Assembly: GCA_017303335.1 (NCBI GenBank)
Contig: JAFLBK010000003.1
Coordinates: 62,001 to 126,000 of the forward strand
Length of the DNA stretch: 64,000 bases
Direction: 5' to 3'
From: Chitinophagales bacterium
Lineage (GTDB): Bacteria > Bacteroidota > Bacteroidia > Chitinophagales > Chitinophagaceae
Position 1 is the stretch's first letter, and each line of letters starts with the position of its first letter. The notes below the pieces were generated by a model. That model saw only the letters and a program-made list of their open reading frames with translations. It ran no database searches and was not told the origin of the DNA. The position numbers and the translations under genes were made by a program. Shown piece after piece: positions 26,751 to 36,031 of this stretch.

Positions 26751-27458
26751 TCATTCAAATATCCTGGCGAAATGGTTCTCTAGATGATTTCGCATACCAT
26801 TTCGGAATTCTTCCGGCGTACCATTATCCAGGATGTCCACCAACTCCTTGTGTGACACAAAGGTTTTGAGCAATGGCTGTTTTTTCAGCAACCCGCTATT
26901 ATGTACATAATCAAAAACAGGCAACAACATTTTCTGGAATTTCTTCAGTGTTTCATTCCCTGTTATTTCATACAGCTTACCATGAAAAGCTATTTCATGT
27001 TCTATGTTGAAAAGATGGTATTGCGTAGCAGGAGGTTCATCAGCCACAATCTTTCTTAATTCCACAATATGTTCTTTCGTAATGCGATGAAAAAGCAAAT
27101 CTGCCATTCCAATTTCAAGTACCAAGCGTATTTCAAAAATCTCTTTTAAAGTATCCTGGTCCAGAATGTGGGGGTTCATGCTTTTGCCCATCATTATAAA
27201 CAAATCAGGGCTGGTAATTACCGACCCTTTTTTCTTTTTTGACTCTATCAATCCCAGCATACGAAGCCTCGTCAGGGCTTCCCTGATTACCGTGCGGCTT
27301 ACACCCAATGTTTCGGCTAACTCAATTTCCTTAGGAATAACATCACCTACTGAAAGTTTACGTTCCTTCAACAATTCAACAAGGCTGTCTTCCACCTTAT
27401 CAACCAACGAGCTTGTGTCAATTGATTTCATTTCATTTTTAAGCAAAGCAAGATTCAT
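26751..27458 (-). CDS. GntR-family (FadR/FCD) regulator of the sialoglycan locus
   Basis: A 235-residue repressor-type protein. The winged helix-turn-helix is at about residues 20-85 (IPKEIELAETLGVSRTVIRE), and the C-terminal FCD ligand-binding domain has its metal-site pattern in FNIEHEIAFHGKLYE and the later histidines (VSHKELVDIL, NHLENHF). E. coli NanR, which controls sialic-acid genes, is from the same family, and this gene is divergent from susC of a sialic-acid locus, so the ligand may be sialic acid or ManNAc (inferred). Two GTnnnAC sites in the divergent gap are candidate operators, one next to its own start. Confidence 0.85.
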   Translation of the reverse strand: MNLALLKNEMKSIDTSSLVDKVEDSLVELLKERKLSVGDVIPKEIELAETLGVSRTVIREALTRLRMLGLIESKKKKGSVITSPDLFIMMGKSMNPHILDQDTLKEIFEIRLVLEIGMADLLFHRITKEHIVELRKIVADEPPATQYHLFNIEHEIAFHGKLYEITGNETLKKFQKMLLPVFDYVHNSGLLKKQPLLKTFVSHKELVDILDNGTPEEFRNGMRNHLENHFARIFE

Positions 27459-27464
27459 TCTAAT

Positions 27465-27475
27465 ATGTATTACTT
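27465..27475. promoter_or_regulatory. Candidate GntR operator O1 (GTATTAC)
   Basis: GTATTAC (27467-27473) fits the GTnnnAC core recognised by many GntR-family repressors. It lies 9 bp upstream of the regulator's own ATG and could mediate autoregulation. The flanking ATGTATTA recurs inverted at 27616-27623. Confidence 0.45.
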
Positions 27476-27571
27476 AATAAAATTTAGCTAATTTAAGCAA
27501 AAAGCAAAATTAAGAAAAAAAATTATCTAAATAGTTGAATTTCAACGTTAAATTGAGAGATAGAAATTTTT

Positions 27572-27603
27572 TTGGAAAATTCAGTTAGAACAATTTATTT
27601 TTG
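27572..27603 (+). promoter_or_regulatory. Promoter of the susC-led sialoglycan operon
   Basis: TTG (27572-27574) and TATTTTTG (27596-27603) are separated by 21 bp and match the Bacteroidota consensus TTG-N19/21-TAnnTTTG. Transcription would start at about 27610, leaving a leader of about 38 nt before the susC ATG at 27648. Confidence 0.75.
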
Positions 27604-27604
27604 T

Positions 27605-27617
27605 TATGTCATACATA
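27605..27617. promoter_or_regulatory. Candidate GntR operator O2 over the susC start site
   Basis: TATGT-CAT-ACATA is a perfect palindrome with the core GTCATAC, again GTnnnAC. It follows the -7 box by one base and covers the likely transcription start, the expected place for repression by the divergent GntR protein. Confidence 0.55.
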
Positions 27618-27647
27618 ATACATTATTTATAAACCAATCTGCTTGTC

Positions 27648-30600
27648 ATGAAATTAAAATGTTTAAGGCTCAGTCTCCTTGCAGTGTTAACACTTGTAGC
27701 GTCTGTGACATTTGCGCAAACAAAAAAAATTACCGGTAAAGTTCTTGATGAAGAATCTAAGCCACTTTCCGGGGTTTCTGTAACAATCAAAGGCAAACAA
27801 ACAGGTACGCAAACCAATGCAAATGGTGAGTATAGCATTGATGCCGCTGAAGGCGATGTGTTGATATTTTCATTTACGGGCTTATCAACCCGTGAAGTGA
27901 GGGTAGGAACTACTTCTATTATTGATATTACACTTGATGCAAAAGTTGGTCAAATGGAAGAAGTTGTTGTTACCGGTTATGGCACTCAAAAAAGAAAAGA
28001 AGTAACTGGTGCCGTTGCAACGGTTAATCCAAAAACCTTTGAACACAGCCCCAGCACAAACGTAGCAACGGTGCTACAGGGTAATGCTCCCGGATTAAGG
28101 GTGCAGCAACGTACTGGTCAGCCTGGCACAACTCCGTCAATTTCCTTTAGAGGAGGTACTGAATTCGGAGGTGGAGGCACACCGCTCTTTATCGTGGATG
28201 GCGTTATCGTTCCATCGCTTTATGGATTAGACATAAATGATGTGGCAAGTATTGACCTGTTAAAGGATGCTGCAACTACAGCCATATACGGTGCAAGGGC
28301 GGCCAATGGCGTTGTTTTGGTAACTACTAAAAAAGGTAAAAAAGGAAAAACACAAGTAACCTACTCTTACAGCCACACCATAAACTATATCCGTAAAAAT
28401 CCTTCAGAATATTTAAGTGCATCAGATTATATACGAATGAACCGGCTGGGTATCCAGGCTCGTTTCAGAGGAGATTCGCTGGATAATAATACTGGTGCTA
28501 TGAATAACGACCGCAACCAGCTTTTAGGAGCTTGGGGCTGGGCAGTAAACACAGGGTGGAGAGGAGCAGAGGGATTGTACACTACACAATTATTAAATAA
28601 CCAGAACCGTCATCTTTTGAGCAAGCCGGGATGGAAACTTTTAGTTGACCCCAATCCATTTAATACTTCACAAATTGACAGTATTATTTTTACTGACTTG
28701 GGCGCAAGAGAAAGAGAAGCATTGATACTTCAGCAGGTAAATACCAATGAGCATAATGTTAATTTTTCCGGTGCCAATGACCAAGGCTCTTATGCACTGT
28801 CACTTGGTATGGTGAAAGATAATGGTATGATTATAGGTTCATTGCTGAAGCGAATTAACCTGAACTTTAACGGTGGCCTTAATGTTGGCAAAAACCTGAA
28901 AATTACAACCAACATAGGTGCTTACAATGTTGAGCAGGCATTGCCTTATGGTGGATTTAATAATGTTGACCCTGAAGGAGGTGCGGCTGGTGGGCTGCTG
29001 CAACGCTTTGTAGGTGTTGCACCAACAGTAAGGTATGTAAATGATACATCTGGTGTTATTTTGCCTGGCCCCAATGATGTTACGTTGGGTAACCCGCTTT
29101 ATTGGAGCAACCTTACAGTTAACAACACCAACCAGCAGCGTTTTCTTGGCGGTATTAACCTTGAATATACGGTATTGCCATTCTTAAAAATATTAGCCAG
29201 CGGTTCGGGATATTATCAATACACTAACAACAATTTCTTCACTAAAACATTTCAGCAGGGTAATGGCGGTGCGTTTAATACCAACCGTGCAGCCAGTTTT
29301 AATAATACAAAAACTATTCAGTACACTACCAATGCTTTTCTGCAGTTCAATAAAAATTTCAAAGGACATAGTATAACCGCATTGGCCGGTGGTGAGTTTT
29401 ATGATTTTAAGAACTATGTGAACTCAGGTTTTTCTCAGGGCTCACCAACAGATTTGGTTCCCTGGCTTACAGCTTCCACTCCACCAAGTGTACAGGGTAC
29501 TACAATCGTTAACCCGGCAGGCGCTTCCTCCAACTTTAACCAGTGGGAAAGAATTGCTTCAGCTATTGGAAGGATTAATTACACCTATCTTAACCGGTAC
29601 TTGCTTACAGGTGTTATAAGGGTGGATGGCTCCAGCAGGCTGAAAAAAGGAAACTATTACGGAACTTTTCCCGGTGTTTCTGTAGGATGGAACCTGCACA
29701 ATGAAAATTTTTATAAAGGTTCTTTGGTATCAAAATACCTCAGCAGCGTAAAACCAAGAATTAGCTATGGTGTAAATGGAAACGTAAACTCATTGGGCTT
29801 TTTTGCCACTTCACAGATTTATAACAATGCCGGTACTTATAATGGCTTTGGCGGAACTTTTGTTGGTTCTTATATTAATTCGGATGTAAGATGGGAACGT
29901 ACCAATAGTTTAAACTTTGGTGTTGATTTAGGTATTTTAAATGAAAGGATTACTTTAAATGTTGATTACTTTATCCGGAATGTATTTGACAAACTTGCAG
30001 GGTTACCCATTTCATCTCAAACCGGGTTCACCAGTTTTACAACAAACCTTGCTCAACTACAAAATAAGGGGATTGAAATAGCAGCAAATGCAAAAATAAT
30101 TGTACCCAAAAAGCAGGATGGATTTAGTCTTGAAGTGGGTGCCAACTACTTTCATGTAAAAAGCTTTGCAAAAAAACTTCCATTCAATGGTCTGCCGGGT
30201 AACAGGCAAAGTGGATTCTTTGTATGGGACCCTAAAAACCCCGGACAACAAATATATGTGGGTGGATTAGTGGAAGGAGAACGCATTGGCCTGGATGAAG
30301 TATGGGCTCCCAAGTGGGACGGAATTTATACCGACCTGGCAAAGATTGCAGCTAATGCAAATGTTTGGAATACTTTCCTCCCTTATGCCAACAAAAGAAT
30401 TAAACAATTAGGTGATGCACAATGGCACCAGGTTTATCAAAATGATACTATTGATGCCCGCCAGTTTGTAAAAGTTGGCCGTACTACACCACAGCACATG
30501 GGTGGTTTTAATATCAGCAGTTCATTTAAAGGCATTCGCCTGTATGCAGGTTTTGATTATGCATTTGGATTTGTTATCCTGAACAATTATATGGTAAGGG

Positions 30601-30995
30601 GTCTGAGCCAGGTACAGGGTTCTCAAAACTCCACAACAGATGTGTTGAATACATGGTCGCCTACCAACCCTAATGGTACCATGCCGAGGTTTTATTGGGC
30701 TAACCAGGGCAGGAATTATGCAACCGATGCAAGTGGCAACAACCCTGCAGCCAATTTGTGGGAGAAAGGTGATTATGTCTCCCTGAGGGAACTTACACTT
30801 TCATACGACCTGGCATCAGAGCTTCTGCAAAAATATCTTGGTGGTAAGATTAAAGGGTTGAGTGTGAATATTACCGGAACCAACCTTATTTATTTCTCCG
30901 GCTACAGTGGGAACTTCCCCGAAGTTGGTGGATTTGACCAGGGTAAATTTCCTCTTCCCAAACGGCTCACTTTTGGCGTAAGGGTAATGCTATAA
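27648..30995 (+). CDS. SusC-like TonB-dependent outer-membrane transporter
   Basis: A 1,115-residue protein: signal peptide (MKLKCLRLSLLAVLTLVASV...), carboxypeptidase-regulatory-like domain (about 27-105, GKVLDEESKPLSGVSVTIKG), TonB plug with the SusC motif EEVVVTGYGTQKRKEVTGAV at about 113-132, and a C-terminal beta barrel ending LPKRLTFGVRVML. With the following SusD-like lipoprotein it should import glycan fragments or free sialic acid through the outer membrane. It is the first gene of the rightward sialoglycan operon under the GntR-controlled promoter. Confidence 0.93.
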   Translation: MKLKCLRLSLLAVLTLVASVTFAQTKKITGKVLDEESKPLSGVSVTIKGKQTGTQTNANGEYSIDAAEGDVLIFSFTGLSTREVRVGTTSIIDITLDAKVGQMEEVVVTGYGTQKRKEVTGAVATVNPKTFEHSPSTNVATVLQGNAPGLRVQQRTGQPGTTPSISFRGGTEFGGGGTPLFIVDGVIVPSLYGLDINDVASIDLLKDAATTAIYGARAANGVVLVTTKKGKKGKTQVTYSYSHTINYIRKNPSEYLSASDYIRMNRLGIQARFRGDSLDNNTGAMNNDRNQLLGAWGWAVNTGWRGAEGLYTTQLLNNQNRHLLSKPGWKLLVDPNPFNTSQIDSIIFTDLGAREREALILQQVNTNEHNVNFSGANDQGSYALSLGMVKDNGMIIGSLLKRINLNFNGGLNVGKNLKITTNIGAYNVEQALPYGGFNNVDPEGGAAGGLLQRFVGVAPTVRYVNDTSGVILPGPNDVTLGNPLYWSNLTVNNTNQQRFLGGINLEYTVLPFLKILASGSGYYQYTNNNFFTKTFQQGNGGAFNTNRAASFNNTKTIQYTTNAFLQFNKNFKGHSITALAGGEFYDFKNYVNSGFSQGSPTDLVPWLTASTPPSVQGTTIVNPAGASSNFNQWERIASAIGRINYTYLNRYLLTGVIRVDGSSRLKKGNYYGTFPGVSVGWNLHNENFYKGSLVSKYLSSVKPRISYGVNGNVNSLGFFATSQIYNNAGTYNGFGGTFVGSYINSDVRWERTNSLNFGVDLGILNERITLNVDYFIRNVFDKLAGLPISSQTGFTSFTTNLAQLQNKGIEIAANAKIIVPKKQDGFSLEVGANYFHVKSFAKKLPFNGLPGNRQSGFFVWDPKNPGQQIYVGGLVEGERIGLDEVWAPKWDGIYTDLAKIAANANVWNTFLPYANKRIKQLGDAQWHQVYQNDTIDARQFVKVGRTTPQHMGGFNISSSFKGIRLYAGFDYAFGFVILNNYMVRGLSQVQGSQNSTTDVLNTWSPTNPNGTMPRFYWANQGRNYATDASGNNPAANLWEKGDYVSLRELTLSYDLASELLQKYLGGKIKGLSVNITGTNLIYFSGYSGNFPEVGGFDQGKFPLPKRLTFGVRVML

Positions 30996-31025
30996 TCAAT
31001 TTATTCAACACAAAAAACTACTACG

Positions 31026-32555
31026 ATGAAATACAATAAATTTCTAATCATATCCGGGGTGTTTCTGCTGGTGCTCGGCATGTCATCATGCACAAAAAAG
31101 TTAGATGAGGTGGTACCGCAGGATGCTATCAGTAAGGACCAGGCATTAAAAGACCCCAACGCTGCCAGAACCCTATATCATGGTGTATATGGTCGTTTCC
31201 GTGCATTTAATAGTACTTTTTATCAGTTAGGTGAGATGCGGTCGGATATTTGGGTGGATGGGCTTTTCACAGAGTCGGTTGATGGCGGTTTACAAAACCT
31301 GTACCGGCATAACATCAGCAACCTGAATGTACCTTTTACCAACTGGGCCGGTTTTTACGGCCTGATTTATAATTTCAATAATGTAATAAAAATAATTCCG
31401 CAAACCCCATTGCCGGAGGCAGAAAAGACAAGGATACAAGCCGAGGTGTTGGGATTAAGGGCTTATGTATATTATACTATGCTCAGAACCTGGGGCGATG
31501 TTCCATTAAATACTGAGCCGGTTGAAACTATCAATAATACCGCTGAAACTTATAAACGCCGTACCGGTGCAGATACGATAATGACGCAGATAAAGGCTGA
31601 TATTGAACAATCACTTTCACTATTCGGTTCTGCTAACACACTATCAAGCGGTAAAAGGGTTTATTGGAGCAGGATAGCCTCTCTTATTTTGAAAGGAGAT
31701 GTTTATTTATGGTCCGGTACACACATGGGTGGTGGAAACACAGATTTTACCACCGCTAAAAATGCTTTAACAGAAGTAAGAAATTTGCAGGGTGCAAGTT
31801 TAGACCTGCAAGGCAATTATGCTGATATATTTGACGCTACAAAAAAGAACAACAATAAAGAAATCATATTTGCCATCAACTATGAGTTGCAGCAGGCGGA
31901 GAACACCCAGTTTGTTGGTGCCTTCACCGTCAATGCTATCCAGGCAGCTACACTATCCTTTGCACAGGCGCCTACACCAACTGTTTCTTCTGTTTACCCC
32001 TTTGTAAATGGTGCTAACAGAATTGGTATCAATCAGCCCATTCTTACCCAACTTACAACGCCGCCTGCTGACCAGCGTATCACCAACACTTTCCGGGTGA
32101 TGTATTCCAATGCAGCGCCGTTTGCTACAAGGGGTATTTTTCTTACAAAATATGTTGGCACTACAGCAGGTACCGCTCAAATTTATAACAACGATTTCCC
32201 CGTTTACAGGTATGCTGATGTGCTTTTATTGTTAGCAGAAGCAAAAGCAAAATTGGGTGAAGACCCCTCGGCAGAAATCAACGCCATTCGTTTACGGGGC
32301 TATGGTGCTGGTTACACACCTCATGTTAATGGAGGCGTTACTGCAAACATGAACGCCATTTTAGGAGAATATCTCAGGGAATTTATTGGTGAAGGTAAAA
32401 GATGGTGGGCTTTAAGAAGGGCGGGTGATTCTTATGTTTATGCCAACTTAAATCCAACGTATTTTTCGCCAGGCAGTACAGCTAAGTTTTTATTGCCCCT
32501 ATCACTGGGTATGTTACAAGCAGACCCGCTGCTGACACAAACTCCGGGCTACTAA
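31026..32555 (+). CDS. SusD/RagB-like surface glycan-binding lipoprotein
   Basis: A 509-residue protein with a lipoprotein signal (LVLGMSSC, Cys about residue 22) and the SusD/RagB fold: the N-terminal TPR-like helices (DPNAARTLYHGVYGRFRAF, TRIQAEVLGLRAYVYYTMLRTWGDVPL) and the C-terminal motif YRYADVLLLLAEAKAKLGE. The C-terminal REFIGEGKRWWALRRAG is characteristic. It caps the SusC barrel and binds substrate at the cell surface. It is 30 bp from susC. A hairpin terminator lies after it, so susCD may be made in excess over the downstream enzymes. Confidence 0.93.
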   Translation: MKYNKFLIISGVFLLVLGMSSCTKKLDEVVPQDAISKDQALKDPNAARTLYHGVYGRFRAFNSTFYQLGEMRSDIWVDGLFTESVDGGLQNLYRHNISNLNVPFTNWAGFYGLIYNFNNVIKIIPQTPLPEAEKTRIQAEVLGLRAYVYYTMLRTWGDVPLNTEPVETINNTAETYKRRTGADTIMTQIKADIEQSLSLFGSANTLSSGKRVYWSRIASLILKGDVYLWSGTHMGGGNTDFTTAKNALTEVRNLQGASLDLQGNYADIFDATKKNNNKEIIFAINYELQQAENTQFVGAFTVNAIQAATLSFAQAPTPTVSSVYPFVNGANRIGINQPILTQLTTPPADQRITNTFRVMYSNAAPFATRGIFLTKYVGTTAGTAQIYNNDFPVYRYADVLLLLAEAKAKLGEDPSAEINAIRLRGYGAGYTPHVNGGVTANMNAILGEYLREFIGEGKRWWALRRAGDSYVYANLNPTYFSPGSTAKFLLPLSLGMLQADPLLTQTPGY

Positions 32556-32601
32556 TTTTCGTTTTTTCTCATATGGCAAGCATAAGCAGTAGTTTTGGTA
32601 A

Positions 32602-32633
32602 GCAAGGGGTAGTAAAATACCCCTTGCATTTTT
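32602..32633 (+). terminator. Intrinsic terminator/attenuator between susD and nanA
   Basis: GCAAGGGGTA (32602-32611) pairs perfectly with TACCCCTTGC (32618-32627) around GTAAAA, followed by ATTTTT. Placed inside the operon, it probably gives partial termination or stabilises the susCD transcript. Confidence 0.8.
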
Positions 32634-32652
32634 CAAATTAAATTTTTGTAGA

Positions 32653-33615
32653 ATGTTACAAAAGCATTTACAGGGGTTAATAGCTGCCCCCTTCACCCCC
32701 ATGCACAAGGATGGCTCATTAAATCTTGACCTAATTCCGCAATATTATGAAATGCTGAAAACAAACGGAGTTACCGGAGCTTTCATCTGCGGTTCTACCG
32801 GCGAAGGTGTTTCTATGTCAGTAAAAGAAAAGAAAGCTGTAGCAGAAGCATGGGCAGCATGTACTAAAAATGATAATGACTTTATCGTAATGCCGTTATT
32901 GGGCGGCACCAGCCTTACAGATTGTAAAGAACTGGCTTTACATGCCAGAGAAATTGGATTGGATGCTGTTTCATTTACATCGCCTTTTTATTTTAAACCG
33001 GCCAATGTGGAAATGCTGGCTCAATGTTGTGCTGAGGTAGCTTCTACAGTGCCGGATATGCCTTTCTATTATTACCATATCCCTGTTTTAACGGGTGTTG
33101 GTTTTCCCATGTATGAATTATTGAAAGCAGTTGACGGAAAAATTCCAAATTTTTCCGGCGTAAAATATACCCATGAAGATTTTATGGATTTTCTTTCCTG
33201 CATCCATTTTCAAAATGGTAAATATGATATGCTTTGGGGCCGTGATGAAAATATGTTACCAGCCCTTGCGGTTGGAGCAAAGGCATCCGTTGGCAGCACT
33301 TTTAATTATGCAGCACCATTATACTACAATCTGATTGATGCTTTTAATACCGGCGATTTAGCCAAAGCACAATTATTACAACAGCAATCTATTGACATGA
33401 TTCGTTTGCTGGGCAAATACGGCGGCATTGCTACAGGAAAAGCATATATGAAATTGATTGGCCTAAACTGTGGCGGCTTCCGCCTACCTGTAAAAAATAT
33501 GAATGAACCCGAATTTGAACAGTTCAAAAATGATACAAAGCAAATTGGTTTCAGCAATTTTTGTTCAGTTACGGCAAAAAAACCAGATGAAATAATAACC
33601 AATGCTTCTGCCTGA
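32653..33615 (+). CDS. nanA: N-acetylneuraminate lyase (DapA/NanA family)
   Basis: A 320-residue TIM-barrel aldolase. GLIAAPFTPMHKDGSLN is the NanA-like N-terminus, ICGSTGEGVSM the carboxylate-binding GSTGE motif, YYYHIPVLTGVGF carries the catalytic tyrosine, and FSGVKYTHEDF the Schiff-base lysine. The enzyme splits N-acetylneuraminate into ManNAc and pyruvate in the cytosol. The identity as NanA rather than dihydrodipicolinate synthase is supported by the YYHIP...SGVKYT sequence and by the surrounding sialidase, epimerase and 2-epimerase genes. The nanM-like gene starts 5 bp after its stop. Confidence 0.93.
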   Translation: MLQKHLQGLIAAPFTPMHKDGSLNLDLIPQYYEMLKTNGVTGAFICGSTGEGVSMSVKEKKAVAEAWAACTKNDNDFIVMPLLGGTSLTDCKELALHAREIGLDAVSFTSPFYFKPANVEMLAQCCAEVASTVPDMPFYYYHIPVLTGVGFPMYELLKAVDGKIPNFSGVKYTHEDFMDFLSCIHFQNGKYDMLWGRDENMLPALAVGAKASVGSTFNYAAPLYYNLIDAFNTGDLAKAQLLQQQSIDMIRLLGKYGGIATGKAYMKLIGLNCGGFRLPVKNMNEPEFEQFKNDTKQIGFSNFCSVTAKKPDEIITNASA

Positions 33616-33620
33616 CGCCA

Positions 33621-34784
33621 ATGAAATTCATTCACACCACCATAAGCATCTTATTTATGTTTTCGGTAACAGAACTTTTTGCACAAAAGAAATCAAATGC
33701 GGTTAGCTGGTGTATAGCCGGAGAATTGCCGTCCAATAATGGGCAGCCTGTTTCGCTGGGTGTGGCTGGGCCTGTTACAGGTGTTCATGATAAAATGATG
33801 TTTGTGGCTGGCGGCGCCAACTTTCCGGACAGTATGCCCTGGCAGGGTGGGAAAAAGAGATACTATAATCATATAGATGTTTTTACAAAAACATCCAATC
33901 ATCTTATCCCTGTAGCAGGCAATTTCAATTTACCTGATAAAATAGCTTATGCAGCCAGTTGCTCCACACCCAATGGCGTTCTATATGCCGGTGGTGAAAA
34001 TGAAACAGGCATTTCTGATAAAACATTTTTACTGAAATGGGATGCTGAAACAAAATCGGTAGCAATTGAGACATTGGCTGCTCTACCTGTAGCTGTTACC
34101 AATGCTTCTGCCACTTCACATAATAGTATTGTTTTTATAGCAGGCGGAGAAAGTCGTGATGGTGTTTCTGATAAATGCTGGTCAATAGATTTGAGCAATA
34201 GTGCATCTGGCTGGAAAGAATTACCCTCATTGCCAAAGCCGGTTTCTCATGCTGTCTTTGTTTCTATTAAATCAGCAGATAGTTTAAAACTATACCTCGT
34301 TGGCGGCAGAAGAAAAACTACGCAGGGCATTAGCGAACTTTATAATTCTGTATTTGAATTAAGTATTGGCGAAAATCAATGGAAAGAATTGCCACCTCTG
34401 CTTTATGCATTATCCGCCGGAACTGGTGTAGCAACAAGTTCTGGCGGTATCGTTTTATTTGGCGGCGACCAGGGTACTACTTTCAGCAAAGTAGAAGGCT
34501 ACTTGTCAGCCATCAGCAAAGCAACAAACGAAACAGAAAAACAACAACTGGTTCAGCAAAAAAATCAATTGCTTACTTCTCATCCTGGTTTCAGTAAAGA
34601 AATTCTTTTCTACAATATAACTTCCGGGAAAACCAAAACGGCAGGCACCATACCATATCCTGTTCCCGTTACCACAACTGCTTTTTGGTGGGATAATGTG
34701 GTGATGATACCAAGCGGAGAAATAAAAGCAGGGGTACGTACACCGCAAATATTGATGGCAAAAATTAAACGCTGGCTAAAATGA
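33621..34784 (+). CDS. nanM: N-acetylneuraminate epimerase/mutarotase (NanM-like)
   Basis: A 387-residue kelch beta-propeller with a signal peptide (IHTTISILFMFSVTELFAQ). Repeats include MMFVAGGANFPDSMPWQGG, VLYAGGEN, VFIAGGESRDG, LYLVGGRR and IVLFGGDQG. NanM converts alpha- to beta-N-acetylneuraminate, so that sialidase product can be taken up quickly; it is expected in the periplasm. ATG 33621 directly follows nanA, and its stop overlaps the MFS gene by 4 bp (ATGA), so the lyase, epimerase and transporter are coupled. Confidence 0.9.
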   Translation: MKFIHTTISILFMFSVTELFAQKKSNAVSWCIAGELPSNNGQPVSLGVAGPVTGVHDKMMFVAGGANFPDSMPWQGGKKRYYNHIDVFTKTSNHLIPVAGNFNLPDKIAYAASCSTPNGVLYAGGENETGISDKTFLLKWDAETKSVAIETLAALPVAVTNASATSHNSIVFIAGGESRDGVSDKCWSIDLSNSASGWKELPSLPKPVSHAVFVSIKSADSLKLYLVGGRRKTTQGISELYNSVFELSIGENQWKELPPLLYALSAGTGVATSSGGIVLFGGDQGTTFSKVEGYLSAISKATNETEKQQLVQQKNQLLTSHPGFSKEILFYNITSGKTKTAGTIPYPVPVTTTAFWWDNVVMIPSGEIKAGVRTPQILMAKIKRWLK

Positions 34785-36022
34785 TAGAATCAAAAAAATA
34801 TCCGTGGATAGTTGTGGGGCTGCTCTGGGTAGTAGCCCTTTTGAACTATATGGACAGGCAGATGCTCAGCACCATGAAGCCATCCATGATGGTTGATATT
34901 ATTGAATTGCAAACTGCCACCAACTTTGGCCGTTTAATGGCCGTGTTTCTCTGGATATATGGATGTATGAGCCCTGTTGCAGGAATGATTGCAGACAGAG
35001 TAAGCAAAAAATGGCTTATCATTGGCAGTTTGTTTGTATGGTCGGCAGTTACGTTTTCAATGGGCTATGCCAAAACATTTGACCAGTTGTATTGGTTACG
35101 AGCAATCATGGGTGTAAGCGAAGCATTGTACATTCCGGCAGGTTTAGCCCTCATTGCCGAATTTCATGATTCCAAAACAAGGTCGTTGGCCGTAGGCATA
35201 CACATGACTGGTTTGTATATGGGCCAGGCATTGGGCGGCTTCGGTGCTACCATTGCCCATAATTTTTCCTGGCAGGCAGCTTTTCATTCATTCGGCCTTA
35301 TTGGAGTTGTATATTCAGTTGTTTTAATTATTTTTTTGAGAGACAAAAAAACAGAAACACTTCATGCTGTAAATGAAAATGCTAAAACAAATAAAAACAC
35401 CAATCTCCTCAAGGGGCTTGGCTTATTATTTACCAATATTGCTTTCTGGATTATTCTTTTCTACTTTGCCATACCCAGCTTACCGGGCTGGGGCGTGAAA
35501 AACTGGCTGCCTACTCTATTTGCAGAGAACCTGAATATTGATATGGCAAAAGCAGGGCCGCTGTCCACCATCACTATTGCCGCCTCATCTTTTATCGGTG
35601 TCATCATCGGAGGAATATTATCCGACAGATGGGTACAAAAAAATTTGCGTGGCAGAATTTATACAAGTGCTATTGGCCTCGGTTTAACTATTCCTGCATT
35701 ATTGTTTATTGGGTTTGGCCATTCTCTTTTGGCTGTTATTGGCGCAGCATTCTGTTTTGGTTTTGGCTTTGGAATGTTTGATGCCAACAACATGCCGATA
35801 CTCTGTCAATTTGTTTCAAAAAAATACAGGGCCACTGCTTACGGGCTGATGAATATGGTGGGTGTTTTTGCCGGAGCTTTTATTACCGATTTGCTCGGCA
35901 AATCAACTGATGCAGGAAACCTGGGAAAAGATTTTGCCATGCTGGCCGGTATTGTTGCTGTGGCATTGATTATTCAGCTTTCTTTTCTGAAACCTAAGAC
36001 GAATGATTTTGTTGACAACTAA
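34781..36022 (+). CDS. MFS transporter, probable sialic acid importer
   Basis: A 413-residue major facilitator protein with about 12 transmembrane helices (first: WIVVGLLWVVALLNYMDRQM; also LIAEFHDSKTRSLAVGIHM between helices). It resembles the anion:cation/hexuronate-type symporters that include Bacteroidota NanT. Expected to move sialic acid across the inner membrane with protons. The ATG overlaps the end of the nanM-like gene. Specificity is inferred from the operon. Confidence 0.85.
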   Translation: MIESKKYPWIVVGLLWVVALLNYMDRQMLSTMKPSMMVDIIELQTATNFGRLMAVFLWIYGCMSPVAGMIADRVSKKWLIIGSLFVWSAVTFSMGYAKTFDQLYWLRAIMGVSEALYIPAGLALIAEFHDSKTRSLAVGIHMTGLYMGQALGGFGATIAHNFSWQAAFHSFGLIGVVYSVVLIIFLRDKKTETLHAVNENAKTNKNTNLLKGLGLLFTNIAFWIILFYFAIPSLPGWGVKNWLPTLFAENLNIDMAKAGPLSTITIAASSFIGVIIGGILSDRWVQKNLRGRIYTSAIGLGLTIPALLFIGFGHSLLAVIGAAFCFGFGFGMFDANNMPILCQFVSKKYRATAYGLMNMVGVFAGAFITDLLGKSTDAGNLGKDFAMLAGIVAVALIIQLSFLKPKTNDFVDN

Positions 36023-36031
36023 AAAAGCTAT

